Shown in pieces: positions 1 through 10,491 of a DNA stretch of 62,356 bases. Each line of letters starts with the position of its first letter. Position 1 is the first letter of the stretch. The notes under the pieces are model-generated. The model saw only the letters and a program-made list of their open reading frames with translations. It was not told where the DNA came from and did not search any database. The stretch is from an uncultured Pelagibacteraceae bacterium (GTDB lineage Bacteria > Pseudomonadota > Alphaproteobacteria > Pelagibacterales > Pelagibacteraceae), in assembly GCA_902547215.1 (NCBI GenBank), contig CACCNI010000001.1, positions 92,501 through 154,856 of the forward strand, given 5' to 3'. A program made the translations under genes and the position numbers.

Positions 1-70
1 AGGATAGCGGGATCGAACCGCTGACCTCCTGAATGCAAATCAGGCGCTCTCCCAGCTGAGCTAATCCCCC
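1..70 (-). tRNA. tRNA-Ala(TGC), 3' end cut by window edge
   Basis: On the minus strand a cloverleaf is visible: acceptor strand GGGGGAT at 70-64, D arm GCTC/GAGC, anticodon arm CCTGA-TTTGCAT-TCAGG with anticodon TGC, and T arm AGCGG-TTCGATC-CCGCT. The last two acceptor bases and any CCA lie left of position 1, so the gene is partial. It sits 8 nt after tRNA-Ile in the 16S-23S spacer, the usual bacterial position for an Ile/Ala pair. Confidence 0.97.
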
Positions 71-78
71 AGATATAT

Positions 79-155
79 TGGTGGGCCGAGATAGACTCGA
101 ACTATCGACCCCACCCTTATCAAGGGTGTGCTCTAACCAACTGAGCTACCGGCCC
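79..155 (-). tRNA. tRNA-Ile(GAT)
   Basis: The minus strand folds as acceptor GGGCCGG, D arm GCTC/GAGC, anticodon arm CACCC-TTGATAA-GGGTG (anticodon GAT) and a T arm with loop TTCGAGT. The CCA end is encoded at 79-81. It lies in the internal transcribed spacer of the rRNA operon between 16S and tRNA-Ala and is released from the rRNA precursor by RNase P and 3' processing. Confidence 0.98.
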
Positions 156-187
156 TCATTGTTTTTAAGAGAAACACAAAAATTAAA

Positions 188-206
188 AAGAGAAGTGCGG
201 ACGGTC
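188..206 (-). other. 3' arm of the 16S precursor processing stem
   Basis: In the rRNA transcript this 19-nt segment of the spacer pairs along its whole length with 1822-1840 in the 16S leader: 17 Watson-Crick pairs and 2 G-U pairs. Long perfect stems that bracket 16S are the standard substrate of RNase III. The pairing is seen directly; cleavage there is inferred from how bacterial rRNA is matured. Confidence 0.85.
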
Positions 207-260
207 AACATTAACCTGTTAATTATTTAGAATAAAATTATTAAATTTTATTCATCCTTA

Positions 261-1735
<1,475 letters not shown>

Positions 1736-1758
1736 TAAAAACGGCGCACACTAGCTTC

Positions 1759-1786
1759 TATATAAATCTAAGAATAAATTTATATA
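1759..1786 (-). other. hairpin in the 16S leader
   Basis: A perfect 9-bp inverted repeat (TATATAAAT at 1759-1767, ATTTATATA at 1778-1786) lies just upstream of 16S, and outer partly paired bases (GCTTC with GAAG, ACAC with GTGT) could lengthen it. It is probably part of the leader structure that guides 16S folding or processing. The repeat is seen; its role is inferred. Confidence 0.5.
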
Positions 1787-1821
1787 ATGTTGAAGTGTGT
1801 ACGACAAATTTTGGTAACCTT

Positions 1822-1840
1822 AACCGTCCACACTTCTCTT
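1822..1840 (-). other. 5' arm of the 16S precursor processing stem
   Basis: This leader segment is complementary over 19 nt to 188-206 downstream of 16S, so the whole 16S rRNA would be looped out by the duplex. This is the expected RNase III substrate. It also shows that transcription of the operon starts upstream (at a coordinate higher than 1840). Confidence 0.85.
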
Positions 1841-1947
1841 CTTAAATTTTAACTTTTCAAATAGCTAATTAGGTTTAAGCCTAATAATTAACAATTTTCA
1901 TTGTTTGGAGAGACTGCTTATAGTACAAATCATTAGTAAATCAAGGG

Positions 1948-1978
1948 ATTATCAAAGAAAATAGCTCAAAAAAGTCAA
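1948..1978 (-). promoter_or_regulatory. probable rRNA operon promoter
   Basis: On the minus strand a TTGACT hexamer (1973-1978) is followed after 19 nt by GATAAT (1948-1953); read as TGATAA the spacer is 18 nt. This is the best sigma70-like pair between 16S and the divergent peptidase gene, and it lies upstream of the processing-stem arm as required. The rest of 1741-2035 holds leader RNA and, on the plus strand, whatever drives the peptidase gene. The 19-nt spacing is long, so the call is tentative. Confidence 0.5.
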
Positions 1979-2035
1979 TAAATACCTATACTTTTTAAGC
2001 TAGTTTTTTTAAAGACAATAAATTATAGAAATTCC

Positions 2036-3343
2036 ATGAAATTTATTCAACTTAAGGTTACATCATTTATAAGACAAAATACCGAGGTATTTGTTTTAAT
2101 ACTCTTACTGATATTTTCAACTCTGATAATTCAAGTTTACAACTCTCAAAGCAAAAAAGTTGATAATGAATATGTAAAGGTTTTAAGAAACACTTACTTT
2201 AAAAAAACAATAAACCACATTTTCTTCAACTTAACTCCGAGATATGAGCAGATTGATTATTCAGTTAAAAGCGGACAGACACTTAGAGATATTCTTAAAG
2301 AATTTTCTGTCAAAGATGATGAGATCAAAAAAATATTTGCAATTTTAAATAAAGAAGAAACTAAGAAAATAAGATCTAAGCAAATTCTGAACATAGTTCT
2401 GGATAATACTGATAAAAATAACAAGAAAATATTAAGTCTTTTAATACCTGTTTCAAAGACAAGAAAAATACAAATAGTAAAAAATTTAGATACAGATCAA
2501 CTTAAAAAAGAAGAAATTGTAACTAACCTTACTAAAAAACTTGTATTAAAAGAAGGTGTCATTAGGTCAAGTCTATACAGATCAGCTATAAAACAAAAAA
2601 TCAGTCCTAATGTTATAATAGAATTTGCAAGACTCTATGGTTTTCAGGTGGATTTTCAAAGAGACATAAGAAAAAATGATTCATACCAAATTATCTATGA
2701 AACATTCATAGATGAAAATAATGAAGTATTTAGCACTGGAGAAATAATTTATGCTAACTTAATTATGAGAGGACAGTCAAACCAGTTGTATTTTTATCCA
2801 GACAAAAAATTTTTTGGTCACTATGATGAAAATGGAAAAAGTATTAAAAAAGCTTTAATGAAAACTCCAATAAATGGAGCTAGGTTGTCCTCTCCATTTG
2901 GAATGAGAAAACATCCTATTTTAGGTTTTAACAAGATGCATCGAGGTACTGATTTTGCTGCACCATTAGGTACACCTATCATGGCATCAGGTGATGGCAT
3001 TATCTTAAAAGCAGGTTGGTGTGGTGGTGGTGGTAATTGTGTAAAAATAAAACACAATACAACTTATCAAACAATTTATGCACATATGTCTAAATTTTCA
3101 AAACTCGCAGTTCCTGGCTCAAGAGTAAAGCAAGGACAAATTATTGGTTATGTTGGATCAACTGGTATGTCAACTGGCCCACATTTACATTATGAAGTAA
3201 TTGAAAATGGAAAAAAAATTAATTCGCAAACATTAAAATTACCTCCAGGAAAATCTCTTAAAGGGCCAGTGAGAGAAAATTTTGAAATTGTTAGAATAAA
3301 AACAGATGTACTTAAGTCAGATTTGATAATTAAAATTAATTAA
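2036..3343 (+). CDS. M23-family murein endopeptidase, membrane-anchored
   Basis: A 435-aa zinc peptidase of the M23 (LytM/MepM) family, expected to cut peptide cross-bridges of peptidoglycan in the periplasm. A single N-terminal membrane segment (about residues 18-36) is followed by a LysM/OapA-like region (around 75-135, with SVKSGQTLRDIL) and a C-terminal M23 domain. The zinc and catalytic residues are present: H302 and D306 in HRGTDFAAP, and H383/H385 in HLHYE. It stands alone, divergent from the rRNA operon and convergent with the DUF4167 gene 7 nt away. The catalytic site is intact, so an active enzyme is likely; the exact bond cut cannot be told. Confidence 0.9.
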   Translation: MKFIQLKVTSFIRQNTEVFVLILLLIFSTLIIQVYNSQSKKVDNEYVKVLRNTYFKKTINHIFFNLTPRYEQIDYSVKSGQTLRDILKEFSVKDDEIKKIFAILNKEETKKIRSKQILNIVLDNTDKNNKKILSLLIPVSKTRKIQIVKNLDTDQLKKEEIVTNLTKKLVLKEGVIRSSLYRSAIKQKISPNVIIEFARLYGFQVDFQRDIRKNDSYQIIYETFIDENNEVFSTGEIIYANLIMRGQSNQLYFYPDKKFFGHYDENGKSIKKALMKTPINGARLSSPFGMRKHPILGFNKMHRGTDFAAPLGTPIMASGDGIILKAGWCGGGGNCVKIKHNTTYQTIYAHMSKFSKLAVPGSRVKQGQIIGYVGSTGMSTGPHLHYEVIENGKKINSQTLKLPPGKSLKGPVRENFEIVRIKTDVLKSDLIIKIN

Positions 3344-3350
3344 TATTTTT

Positions 3351-3647
3351 TTAGGAAATATCTTTTTCTTTTTGCTCTAGTGAAACTCTTAAAAAATGGT
3401 CCGCATACTGAAAATAGTTTTCTGATAGTATTTTATCTCCATTGGACAAAGCCTCTCTAGCAAGGTCGTTATACTTTGAAATTAATTTTTGGACATTTCC
3501 ATTACTTCTGTTAATTTTCCTTCTAAAAGAATTATCATTATTTGCAAAATTACCGTTTAATTTGTCTATATCCGAACTTCTTTTAAATGATCTGTCAGAG
3601 TGATTTCTATTTCTGTTTCTCTTTAAATTATTTCTAAATTGTCTCAT
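3351..3647 (-). CDS. DUF4167 protein, basic, putative RNA-binding
   Basis: A 98-aa protein with an Arg/Asn-rich basic N-terminal half and a conserved C-terminal block (VQKLISKYNDLAREALSNGD, then YFQYADHFLR) that matches the alphaproteobacterial DUF4167 family. It is the last gene of the lysC-ispG-prfA-prmC run, 6 nt after prmC; this family is typically found next to prmC in Alphaproteobacteria. Its function is unknown. The basic low-complexity part suggests nucleic-acid contact, which is inference. Confidence 0.85.
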   Translation of the reverse strand: MRQFRNNLKRNRNRNHSDRSFKRSSDIDKLNGNFANNDNSFRRKINRSNGNVQKLISKYNDLAREALSNGDKILSENYFQYADHFLRVSLEQKEKDIS

Positions 3648-3653
3648 GTATTT

Positions 3654-4493
3654 TTAATTTATTTTTGTAGATACTATACATCTAGTATTATTTCCATAGT
3701 CTTTGATAATTTTATTAATAAAAAACTTTTTTTCTTTTAAGAATTTAGTCACTTTGTATTTCTGATCATATCCAATTTCAAGGATAAGTTTACCATTAAT
3801 TTTTAATAAATGTTTTGATTTTGAAATAACTTTTTTAATTATTTCTAAACCATCTAATCCACCATCCAAAGCAATTTTTGGTTCATAAATTATAGAGTCC
3901 AAATATTTTATTTTGTGTTTAATAATATATGGAGGATTACTTATAATTAAATCATATTTATCGTTGTAAAAATTGTCAACATCTCTTTTGTAAAATTTAA
4001 TTCTATCTAATAATTGATGTAATTTTGCATTAGTTTTGGCTAATTTTATAGCTTTTCTAGATGGATCTATTGCATCAAATTTACAAAATGGTCTTTCTTT
4101 TAAGATAGATATTGATAAACATCCTGAACCTACACCAACATCTAGAATTCTTTTGCCCTGATCTTTTTTTATTAATCTTAATGTCTGCTCCACCAAGTGT
4201 TCTGAGTCTGGACGTGGAATCAGAACATTTTTATCTGTTATAAACTTGTCTCTCCAAAAATCTTTATTGTTTATTATATAAGCAATTGGCTCGTTTTTTC
4301 TTCTTCTGTAAATAAGATTAAAAAATTCTTCTTTTTCCTCTTTTTTTATATTTCTTTCTAAATTTAGAAGAACCTCTTCTCTTGATATATTAAGGGTTTG
4401 AGACATTAAAATTTCACAGTCAATTTTATAAGAGGATATGTTATTTTTTTTTAGTATTTCACCACCATCTTTTAAACTGTTTATAATTTTCAT
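3654..4493 (-). CDS. prmC: release factor glutamine methyltransferase PrmC
   Basis: A 279-aa SAM-dependent methyltransferase that modifies the Gln of the GGQ loop of release factors. The N-terminal helical domain is followed by a Rossmann fold with the SAM motif [12 protein letters not shown] (about residue 120) and the diagnostic substrate-Gln motif NPPYI (about 185). Its ATG overlaps the stop of prfA by 4 nt, so modifying enzyme and substrate are translationally coupled. Length and motifs are normal. Confidence 0.95.
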   Translation of the reverse strand: MKIINSLKDGGEILKKNNISSYKIDCEILMSQTLNISREEVLLNLERNIKKEEKEEFFNLIYRRRKNEPIAYIINNKDFWRDKFITDKNVLIPRPDSEHLVEQTLRLIKKDQGKRILDVGVGSGCLSISILKERPFCKFDAIDPSRKAIKLAKTNAKLHQLLDRIKFYKRDVDNFYNDKYDLIISNPPYIIKHKIKYLDSIIYEPKIALDGGLDGLEIIKKVISKSKHLLKINGKLILEIGYDQKYKVTKFLKEKKFFINKIIKDYGNNTRCIVSTKIN

Positions 4494-5563
4494 GATATTT
4501 TTTTTAACTCTTCCTCCTGGGCTTGTAGGCTTAAATTATCAATCATTTCATCAAAAATTTCTCCTTCCATAAACTCTTCAAGTTTGTGCAATGTTAAATT
4601 GATCCTATGGTCTGTGACCCTGCCTTGAGGAAAATTGTATGTCCTTATTCTTTCAGATCTATCACCTGATCCAATTTTACTTTTACGATCTTTTGCTCTT
4701 TCCTCATCTCTTTTATTTCTTTCAAACTCATAAATTCTTGATCTTAAAATTTTAAGACCCTTTTCTTTATTTCTAATCTGAGATTTTTCGTCTTGTTGAC
4801 TGACAACAATTCCTGTGGGAATATGAGTAATTCTTACAGCTGAGTCTGTGGTATTGACACTTTGTCCTCCAGGACCACTGCTTCTAAATACATCAATTCT
4901 TAAATCTTTTTCCTCTATCTTAATATCTACCTCCTCTGCTTCTGGTAATACCGCAACTGTAGCTGCTGATGTGTGAACTCTACCTTGTGTTTCAGTGTCA
5001 GGAACACGTTGAACTCTATGAACACCACTCTCATATTTTAATGAAGAATATATATTTCTTCCTTTTATTGAGGCAATTACTTCTTTTAATCCACCTGCAT
5101 CACTTTTTGATATACTAATTATTTCCAAAGACCATTTTTTCTTTTGGCTTACCTTTTCATACATTTTAAAGAGGTCCGATGCAAACAAACTTGCTTCTAA
5201 TCCACCTGTACCTGCTCTTATTTCTATAATTGCATTTTTTGTATCTGCCTCATCTTTTGGTAACAAAAATAATTTAAGTTTACTTTCGTTTTTGCCTTTT
5301 TTAACTTCAAGCTCATTAAGCTCAATCTTGGCTAATTCTATCATTTCTTTATCGTTGTTTTCGTCGCCAATAATTTTTTTAAGATCATCCCTAGTTTTTT
5401 CAAATGTTAGATAGTCCTTCGCGTGACTAATTACTGCGTTTAATTCTGAATATTCTTTTGATTTAGACGCAAATAATTTTTTTTCGATAGCTCCAGAGGA
5501 TAATTCCTTTTCAAGAATCTCATGTTTTTTTATTATCTCCCTTACCTTATCAACTGGTATCAT
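4490..5563 (-). CDS. prfA: peptide chain release factor 1
   Basis: A 357-aa class I release factor for UAA and UAG. The peptidyl-tRNA hydrolysis motif GGQ is present in [14 protein letters not shown] (about residue 230), and the stop-codon reading PxT tripeptide appears as PDT in [11 protein letters not shown] (PAT in E. coli). The start ATG overlaps the ispG stop by 1 nt (TAATG) and its own stop overlaps prmC. The window shows UAA and UGA stops in genes, so both release factors should be needed. Confidence 0.97.
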   Translation of the reverse strand: MIPVDKVREIIKKHEILEKELSSGAIEKKLFASKSKEYSELNAVISHAKDYLTFEKTRDDLKKIIGDENNDKEMIELAKIELNELEVKKGKNESKLKLFLLPKDEADTKNAIIEIRAGTGGLEASLFASDLFKMYEKVSQKKKWSLEIISISKSDAGGLKEVIASIKGRNIYSSLKYESGVHRVQRVPDTETQGRVHTSAATVAVLPEAEEVDIKIEEKDLRIDVFRSSGPGGQSVNTTDSAVRITHIPTGIVVSQQDEKSQIRNKEKGLKILRSRIYEFERNKRDEERAKDRKSKIGSGDRSERIRTYNFPQGRVTDHRINLTLHKLEEFMEGEIFDEMIDNLSLQAQEEELKKIS

Positions 5564-6663
5564 TAAATTTTATTTTTGATATCTTTTTCTTTTTTCTCTA
5601 CCAATGCTACAACTTTGGAAATTATCTCATCATTTTTTAGTTTTTCTTTTTGAACACCATTTAAATATAACATATTGCTATCCTTGCCCCCTCCTGTAAT
5701 ACCAATATCAGTTGAAGCTGCTTCCCCTGGACCATTAACGACACATCCAATTATTGATAAAGTAAAAGGTGTTTTAATATGGGATAACTTTTCCTCCAGT
5801 TTTTTTACTACATCAATTACTTCAAAACCTTGGCGAGCACATGAAGGGCATGAAATGATTTTTACACCTCTATTTCTTAAGTTTAGAGATTTTAAAATTT
5901 CATTACCTATTTTAATTTCTTTAATAGGATCATCTGATAAAGAAACCCTGATTGTGTCACCAATTCCCTCCATCAAAAGCGAACCTAAACCTATCGAGGT
6001 TTTTACACTTCCTGGCACAAAGCTGCCTGACTCTGTAACACCTAGGTGCAAAGGATAATCTGTCTTGGATGAAAGAAGTCTGTACGACGCTACTGATAAA
6101 AATACATCTGATGATTTTACACTTACCTTAAAGTTATAAAAATCCTCATCCTCTATAAGCTGGATATTCCTCATCGCACTTTCTACTAAAGCTTCTGGAC
6201 AGGGTCCTTTATATTTTTCTAAAATATCTTTTTCTAAAGAACCAGCATTAACTCCAATCCTTAATGCACAATCATAATCTTTAGCTGCTGCTATCACTTG
6301 TTTAATTTTTTCTTTTTCACCAATATTACCTGGATTTATCCTCAAACATTTTGCCCCACTTTTAGCCGCCTCTATAGCTCTTTTGAAGTGAAAATGAATA
6401 TCTGCAATAATTGGAACTTTGCTATTTTTTACTATCTCTTTTAAAGAATTTGTTGACTCCTCATCTGGACATGAAACTCTTACAAGTTCAGCACCTTCTT
6501 CAGCACAATCATTAATTTGTTTAATTGTTTCTTTAACATTAGTAGTTAAAGTATTTGTCATTGACTGAACTGAGATAGGGTTATCCCCGCCGATTTTTAC
6601 ATCACCAACGTTTATTTCTTTTGTTTTTTTTCTTTTGATATCTCTAAATTCTTTATATCTCAT
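5563..6663 (-). CDS. ispG: HMB-PP synthase (GcpE/IspG)
   Basis: A 366-aa [4Fe-4S] enzyme of the non-mevalonate isoprenoid pathway that converts methylerythritol cyclodiphosphate to hydroxymethylbutenyl diphosphate. The TIM-barrel part begins with [14 protein letters not shown]. The cluster ligands are in the C-terminal domain: [12 protein letters not shown] and [10 protein letters not shown], plus a conserved Glu at the end. It overlaps lysC by 4 nt and prfA by 1 nt, inside a tight five-gene operon. Length matches the short bacterial form without insert. Confidence 0.96.
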   Translation of the reverse strand: MRYKEFRDIKRKKTKEINVGDVKIGGDNPISVQSMTNTLTTNVKETIKQINDCAEEGAELVRVSCPDEESTNSLKEIVKNSKVPIIADIHFHFKRAIEAAKSGAKCLRINPGNIGEKEKIKQVIAAAKDYDCALRIGVNAGSLEKDILEKYKGPCPEALVESAMRNIQLIEDEDFYNFKVSVKSSDVFLSVASYRLLSSKTDYPLHLGVTESGSFVPGSVKTSIGLGSLLMEGIGDTIRVSLSDDPIKEIKIGNEILKSLNLRNRGVKIISCPSCARQGFEVIDVVKKLEEKLSHIKTPFTLSIIGCVVNGPGEAASTDIGITGGGKDSNMLYLNGVQKEKLKNDEIISKVVALVEKKEKDIKNKI

Positions 6664-7874
6664 CTATTTAAATTAAATTCTTTATGTAATAATTCAACTG
6701 ATTTTTTTAAATTTTTACTTTGAATTAAAACAGATATTTTTATTTCGGAAGTAGAAATAACAAGAATATTTATTTTTTTATTTGCTAATGCCTGGAACAT
6801 TCGATAAGTTACCCCTGGTGTTGTAATCATTCCAACCCCCACAATAGAAACTTTTGCAACATTTCTATCTACAATCAGCTTCTTAAATTTAATTTTTCTA
6901 TTTTTAGAAATAAGTCTTTTAGTTTTTAAAAGATCATCAGATTTAATGGTAAAAGTTAAATCAGTTTCTTTCCCATCTGAAGAAATATTTTGAACAACCA
7001 TATCAACATTTATAGAATTTTTGTATAGTGGTTCAAATATTGCTGCAGCTACACCTGGTTTGTCTTTTACCCCTAGAAGACTTACTTTCGCATCATTTTT
7101 AGTAAAGGATACACCTCTAATTATATTTGTGTCTTTAATTTTTTTTCTACCAATTATTTGCGTGCCTGTTTTATTTGTAAATGATGATTTAACATCGATT
7201 TTTACTTTATTTAATTTTGCATCCTGAATTGAAGCTGGCTGCATTACTTTAGCGCCAAGCGAGGACATTTCGAGCATCTCTTCATAAGATAATGCTTTTA
7301 TTTTTTTTGCCTTTTTCGTTAAATTGGGATCAGTCGTATACACCCCATCAACATCAGTATAAATTATACATCTTTTGGCTTTAAAAAATTTAGCAAGCAT
7401 AATTGCACTTGCATCACTGCCACCTCTTTCTAAAGTTGTAAGTCTGCTTTCCTTGTTTAAACCCTGAAAACCAGTTATTATTGGGGTTCCACCTTTTTTT
7501 AAATATCTTTTTAACTGGTCTGTTCCAATCTTTATAATTCTTGCAGCGCTATAATTACCTCTTGTTAGAATAGGTATCTGCCATGACATCCAAGATCTTG
7601 AATTAAAACCTAAGTCACATAACTTTCCAGCTATTAAAGCACTAGCCATTTGTTCACCAGTTGATAACAGCACATCTCTTTCAGAGTTTGGAAAATTTTT
7701 AGAAATTTTTTCAGCTTTTTTTATTAGTTCATTTGTAACGCCACTCATTGCAGAAGTTACAACAATAACTTTGTATTTTTTTTTTATATAAGAAACTATT
7801 ATTTTAGATATTTTTACAATTCTGTCTAACGTACCAACCGATGTTCCACCAAATTTTAAAACAATTATTTTCAT
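6660..7874 (-). CDS. lysC: aspartate kinase
   Basis: A 404-aa aspartokinase, first step from aspartate to lysine, threonine, methionine and diaminopimelate. The kinase domain opens with [10 protein letters not shown] and includes TERGGSD-type substrate residues ([11 protein letters not shown], about residue 150). Two C-terminal ACT domains (about 265-400) indicate feedback control by end-product amino acids, as in the monofunctional LysC class. It is the first gene of the leftward lysC-ispG-prfA-prmC-DUF4167 run and is divergent from ubiG across a 65-nt gap. It complements dapD and dapE further along. Confidence 0.95.
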   Translation of the reverse strand: MKIIVLKFGGTSVGTLDRIVKISKIIVSYIKKKYKVIVVTSAMSGVTNELIKKAEKISKNFPNSERDVLLSTGEQMASALIAGKLCDLGFNSRSWMSWQIPILTRGNYSAARIIKIGTDQLKRYLKKGGTPIITGFQGLNKESRLTTLERGGSDASAIMLAKFFKAKRCIIYTDVDGVYTTDPNLTKKAKKIKALSYEEMLEMSSLGAKVMQPASIQDAKLNKVKIDVKSSFTNKTGTQIIGRKKIKDTNIIRGVSFTKNDAKVSLLGVKDKPGVAAAIFEPLYKNSINVDMVVQNISSDGKETDLTFTIKSDDLLKTKRLISKNRKIKFKKLIVDRNVAKVSIVGVGMITTPGVTYRMFQALANKKINILVISTSEIKISVLIQSKNLKKSVELLHKEFNLNR

Positions 7875-7939
7875 TGATATTTTATATTTAAATTTTTATA
7901 TTTAGATAAAATACATCTAAATTATAAAGTCAACAACCA

Positions 7940-8668
7940 ATGAAAAAAGATACTATTAATAAAAAGGAAATTGATAAATTTTCAAAGTTAGCTGATGAAT
8001 GGTGGGATCCCGAGGGTAAGTTTAAACCATTGCATAATTTTAATCCGGTAAGACTAAGATATATTAAAGACACAATTACTAAAAAATTTGGAAATAAATC
8101 AGAAAAATTACCTTTAAAAGATATTAAGATATTAGATATTGGATGTGGTGGAGGTCTTTTAAGTGAACCTCTTTCAAGATTAGGTGCAACGGTTACGGGT
8201 ATAGATGCCTCGGACAGAAACATCAAAATTGCTAAAATGCATTTAAAAAAAAGTAAATTAGATGTTGATTATTACTGTTCATCTCCAGATAAATTTGTTG
8301 CAAAAGAAAAGTTTGATGTAGTATTAAATATGGAGATAGTTGAACATGTTGATAATGTTGATTTTTTTTTATTTAAAAGCTCAGAACTTTTAAAGAAAAA
8401 CGGGTTAATGTTTATTGCAACTTTAAATAAAACATTAAAGTCATATATATTTGCAATAATAGGTGCTGAATATATCTTAAAATGGTTGCCAATAGGTACT
8501 CATAACTGGAACAAATTTTTAACACCTGGGGATTTAATCAATATTTGTAAAAACAATTCGTTAAATTTGAATGACTTAATTGGTGTAAAGTTTGATATTC
8601 TTAAAAATGAATGGATTGTATCTGAAGATAGCTCTGTAAATTATCTTGCGCAATTTTCTAAAACTTAA
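7940..8668 (+). CDS. ubiG: ubiquinone O-methyltransferase UbiG
   Basis: A 242-aa class I methyltransferase for the two O-methylations of ubiquinone biosynthesis. An N-terminal block typical of UbiG (FSKLADEWWDPEGKFKPLH) precedes SAM motif I (DIGCGGGLLSEPL, about residue 68) and the NMEIVEHV motif. It converges with the DUF1178 gene, overlapping it by 4 nt. Ubiquinone fits an aerobic respiratory chain. Confidence 0.95.
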   Translation: MKKDTINKKEIDKFSKLADEWWDPEGKFKPLHNFNPVRLRYIKDTITKKFGNKSEKLPLKDIKILDIGCGGGLLSEPLSRLGATVTGIDASDRNIKIAKMHLKKSKLDVDYYCSSPDKFVAKEKFDVVLNMEIVEHVDNVDFFLFKSSELLKKNGLMFIATLNKTLKSYIFAIIGAEYILKWLPIGTHNWNKFLTPGDLINICKNNSLNLNDLIGVKFDILKNEWIVSEDSSVNYLAQFSKT

Positions 8669-9087
8669 TTTTCTTTATCCTCTATCCAGGGAAATTCCTC
8701 AGTTTTAATACCTTCTTGTTTGAGATCTTCAATTTCCTTTCGTGAAGCTTTTCCATAAATTGCTTTATTTTTCTTTTTTAGGTCATAATGTATTGATCTT
8801 GCCTCATGAGCAAAGTTGTTTCCTACGTATTGAAAGTTATCTTTAATGAATTTTTTAAATTCTTTTAACTTTGATTTAATCTCTTTAATTTTATTTATAT
8901 CTTTTTTCTTAAGGTCTGAACTATTTAATACATTTGGTGCCATCAACGTTTTTTCAATTTTCTTGGAATCGCAAAAATGACAATTCAAAAATTTTCTCTT
9001 TTTTAATTTCTCGTATTCGGTTGAATTTGAAAACCAACTATCAAAAATGTTATTACAATCTTTACAAATTAGCTTGTATTTTATCAT
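8665..9087 (-). CDS. DUF1178 zinc-ribbon protein
   Basis: A 140-aa protein starting with a zinc-ribbon-like pair (CKDCNNIFDSWF, then CHFCDSKK) and ending with conserved family motifs (GKASRKEIEDLKQEGI and FPWIEDKEN) that mark DUF1178, an alphaproteobacterial family of unknown function. The four cysteines (CxxC and CxxC) should bind zinc. It sits alone between ubiG and argJ and gives no clear context. Confidence 0.85.
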   Translation of the reverse strand: MIKYKLICKDCNNIFDSWFSNSTEYEKLKKRKFLNCHFCDSKKIEKTLMAPNVLNSSDLKKKDINKIKEIKSKLKEFKKFIKDNFQYVGNNFAHEARSIHYDLKKKNKAIYGKASRKEIEDLKQEGIKTEEFPWIEDKEN

Positions 9088-9124
9088 GTGATTAAAATAA
9101 TAATTCTCTAATTTTTTTCAACCT

Positions 9125-10426
9125 TTAACTTCTGTAATCTGAATTAATAGATATATATTTTTGTGTCAAGTCCATTGTATAACAAGTGAAACTTTTATTG
9201 CCATTATTAATCTCAATTGATATTTCTAAATTTGCTTGCTTCATATAATCAGCAACATCTTTTTCAATATAATTTTTAACTAGCTGTCCTTTGTCCAAAA
9301 TTTTATACTCTCCTATAAATAAATTCACCCGATCTATTTCAAATTCAACACCCGCTTTTCCTGCCGCCATTAATATTCTTCCCCAATTAGGATCTTCTCC
9401 TGTAATAGCTGTTTTTACTAATGGCGAATTAGCAATTGAAAATGATATTTTTTTCGCATCACTCTCACTCGAACACTTTAATGAATTAATCTTTATAAAC
9501 TTTGTGGCTCCTTCGCCATCACTGACTACTCTTTTTGCTAAGTTTAATAAAACATTATTTAGTGCTAAATCAAAATCTTTTAGTTTAATATCGTTAATAT
9601 TATTAATAGATTTATTTTTTGCCTTTCCTGTAGAAAAAATTGTAACCATATCATTTGTGCTGGTGTCTCCATCGCAACTAATTGCATTAAACGTATTTTG
9701 GATATTTTTTTTTAAAATCTTTTTTAAAACATTCGAAGAAAGATCCGCATCAGTAAAAATATAGGCAAGCGTAGTTCCCATGTTTGGAAAAATCATTCCT
9801 GATCCTTTGGCAAGACCATAGATTTTAACTTTTGTATTTCCAATATTGCATTCTTCCATAGCAAGTTTAGGTTTTAGATCAGTTGTCAATATTCCCATCG
9901 CAGCTTTGATCCATAAATACTTATTTTGAGTATATTTAATTTTATCAATTAAATTTTTAATGGAAGATTTAATTTTCTCTTTTGGAAAAGCTTCTCCTAT
10001 AGTGCCGGTGCAACCAAACAAAACCTCGTTTGGTTTAACTTTTTTTGGATATTCTTCGTCTTCTTTTTGTTTCTTTGTTAAATTTGATGCTATTTCCTCA
10101 GAAATCTCTGTAAGAGCTTCATACCCTTTTTTCCCTGTAAGAGCATTTGCGTTTCTTGTATTTACTAAAAGAGCGCGAATTTTTTTTGTTTTTAACTTCT
10201 TATTCCATTTGATATTTTCTGAAACGACTTGTGATTGAGTATAAACTGATGCATGTTCAGCACCATGTCTAAAGTAAAAAAGGACTAAATCATCTCTTTC
10301 ATTATTATATAAATTAGCCGAAGTCGTAGATACTGAGACACCATCAATATGATCTAGGTCTTGGAAGTCAGCCATTTTTGACTTTTCTTTTTGAGATAAC
10401 AAAAAATTGCTTAAATTAAGAGGCAT
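9125..10426 (-). CDS. argJ: bifunctional ornithine acetyltransferase / N-acetylglutamate synthase
   Basis: A 433-aa ArgJ, which moves acetyl from N-acetylornithine to glutamate and can also use acetyl-CoA, giving the cyclic arginine pathway. The self-cleavage/nucleophile Thr is kept in GSGMIFPNMGTTLAYIFTDA (canonical NMATML), and the C-terminal motif GEDPNWGRILMAAG is present. The protein would autoprocess into alpha and beta chains at that Thr. It is transcribed divergently from secA. With argF, argD and argB in this window it supports arginine prototrophy. Confidence 0.95.
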   Translation of the reverse strand: MPLNLSNFLLSQKEKSKMADFQDLDHIDGVSVSTTSANLYNNERDDLVLFYFRHGAEHASVYTQSQVVSENIKWNKKLKTKKIRALLVNTRNANALTGKKGYEALTEISEEIASNLTKKQKEDEEYPKKVKPNEVLFGCTGTIGEAFPKEKIKSSIKNLIDKIKYTQNKYLWIKAAMGILTTDLKPKLAMEECNIGNTKVKIYGLAKGSGMIFPNMGTTLAYIFTDADLSSNVLKKILKKNIQNTFNAISCDGDTSTNDMVTIFSTGKAKNKSINNINDIKLKDFDLALNNVLLNLAKRVVSDGEGATKFIKINSLKCSSESDAKKISFSIANSPLVKTAITGEDPNWGRILMAAGKAGVEFEIDRVNLFIGEYKILDKGQLVKNYIEKDVADYMKQANLEISIEINNGNKSFTCYTMDLTQKYISINSDYRS

Positions 10427-10491
10427 TCTATTTAAAAAAGTTAATTTATAACTATATAATCGATTAATAATTAATTATATATCAAAAAAAA

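Noticed and set aside
5675..6058. 127-codon ORF antisense to ispG
   Set aside because: Shadow frame of a clearly coding gene with intact Fe-S cysteines on the other strand; no motif and no ribosome site.
9291..9764. 157-codon ORF antisense to argJ
   Set aside because: Composition mirrors the opposite-strand gene, with no recognisable domain; the argJ frame carries the catalytic motifs.
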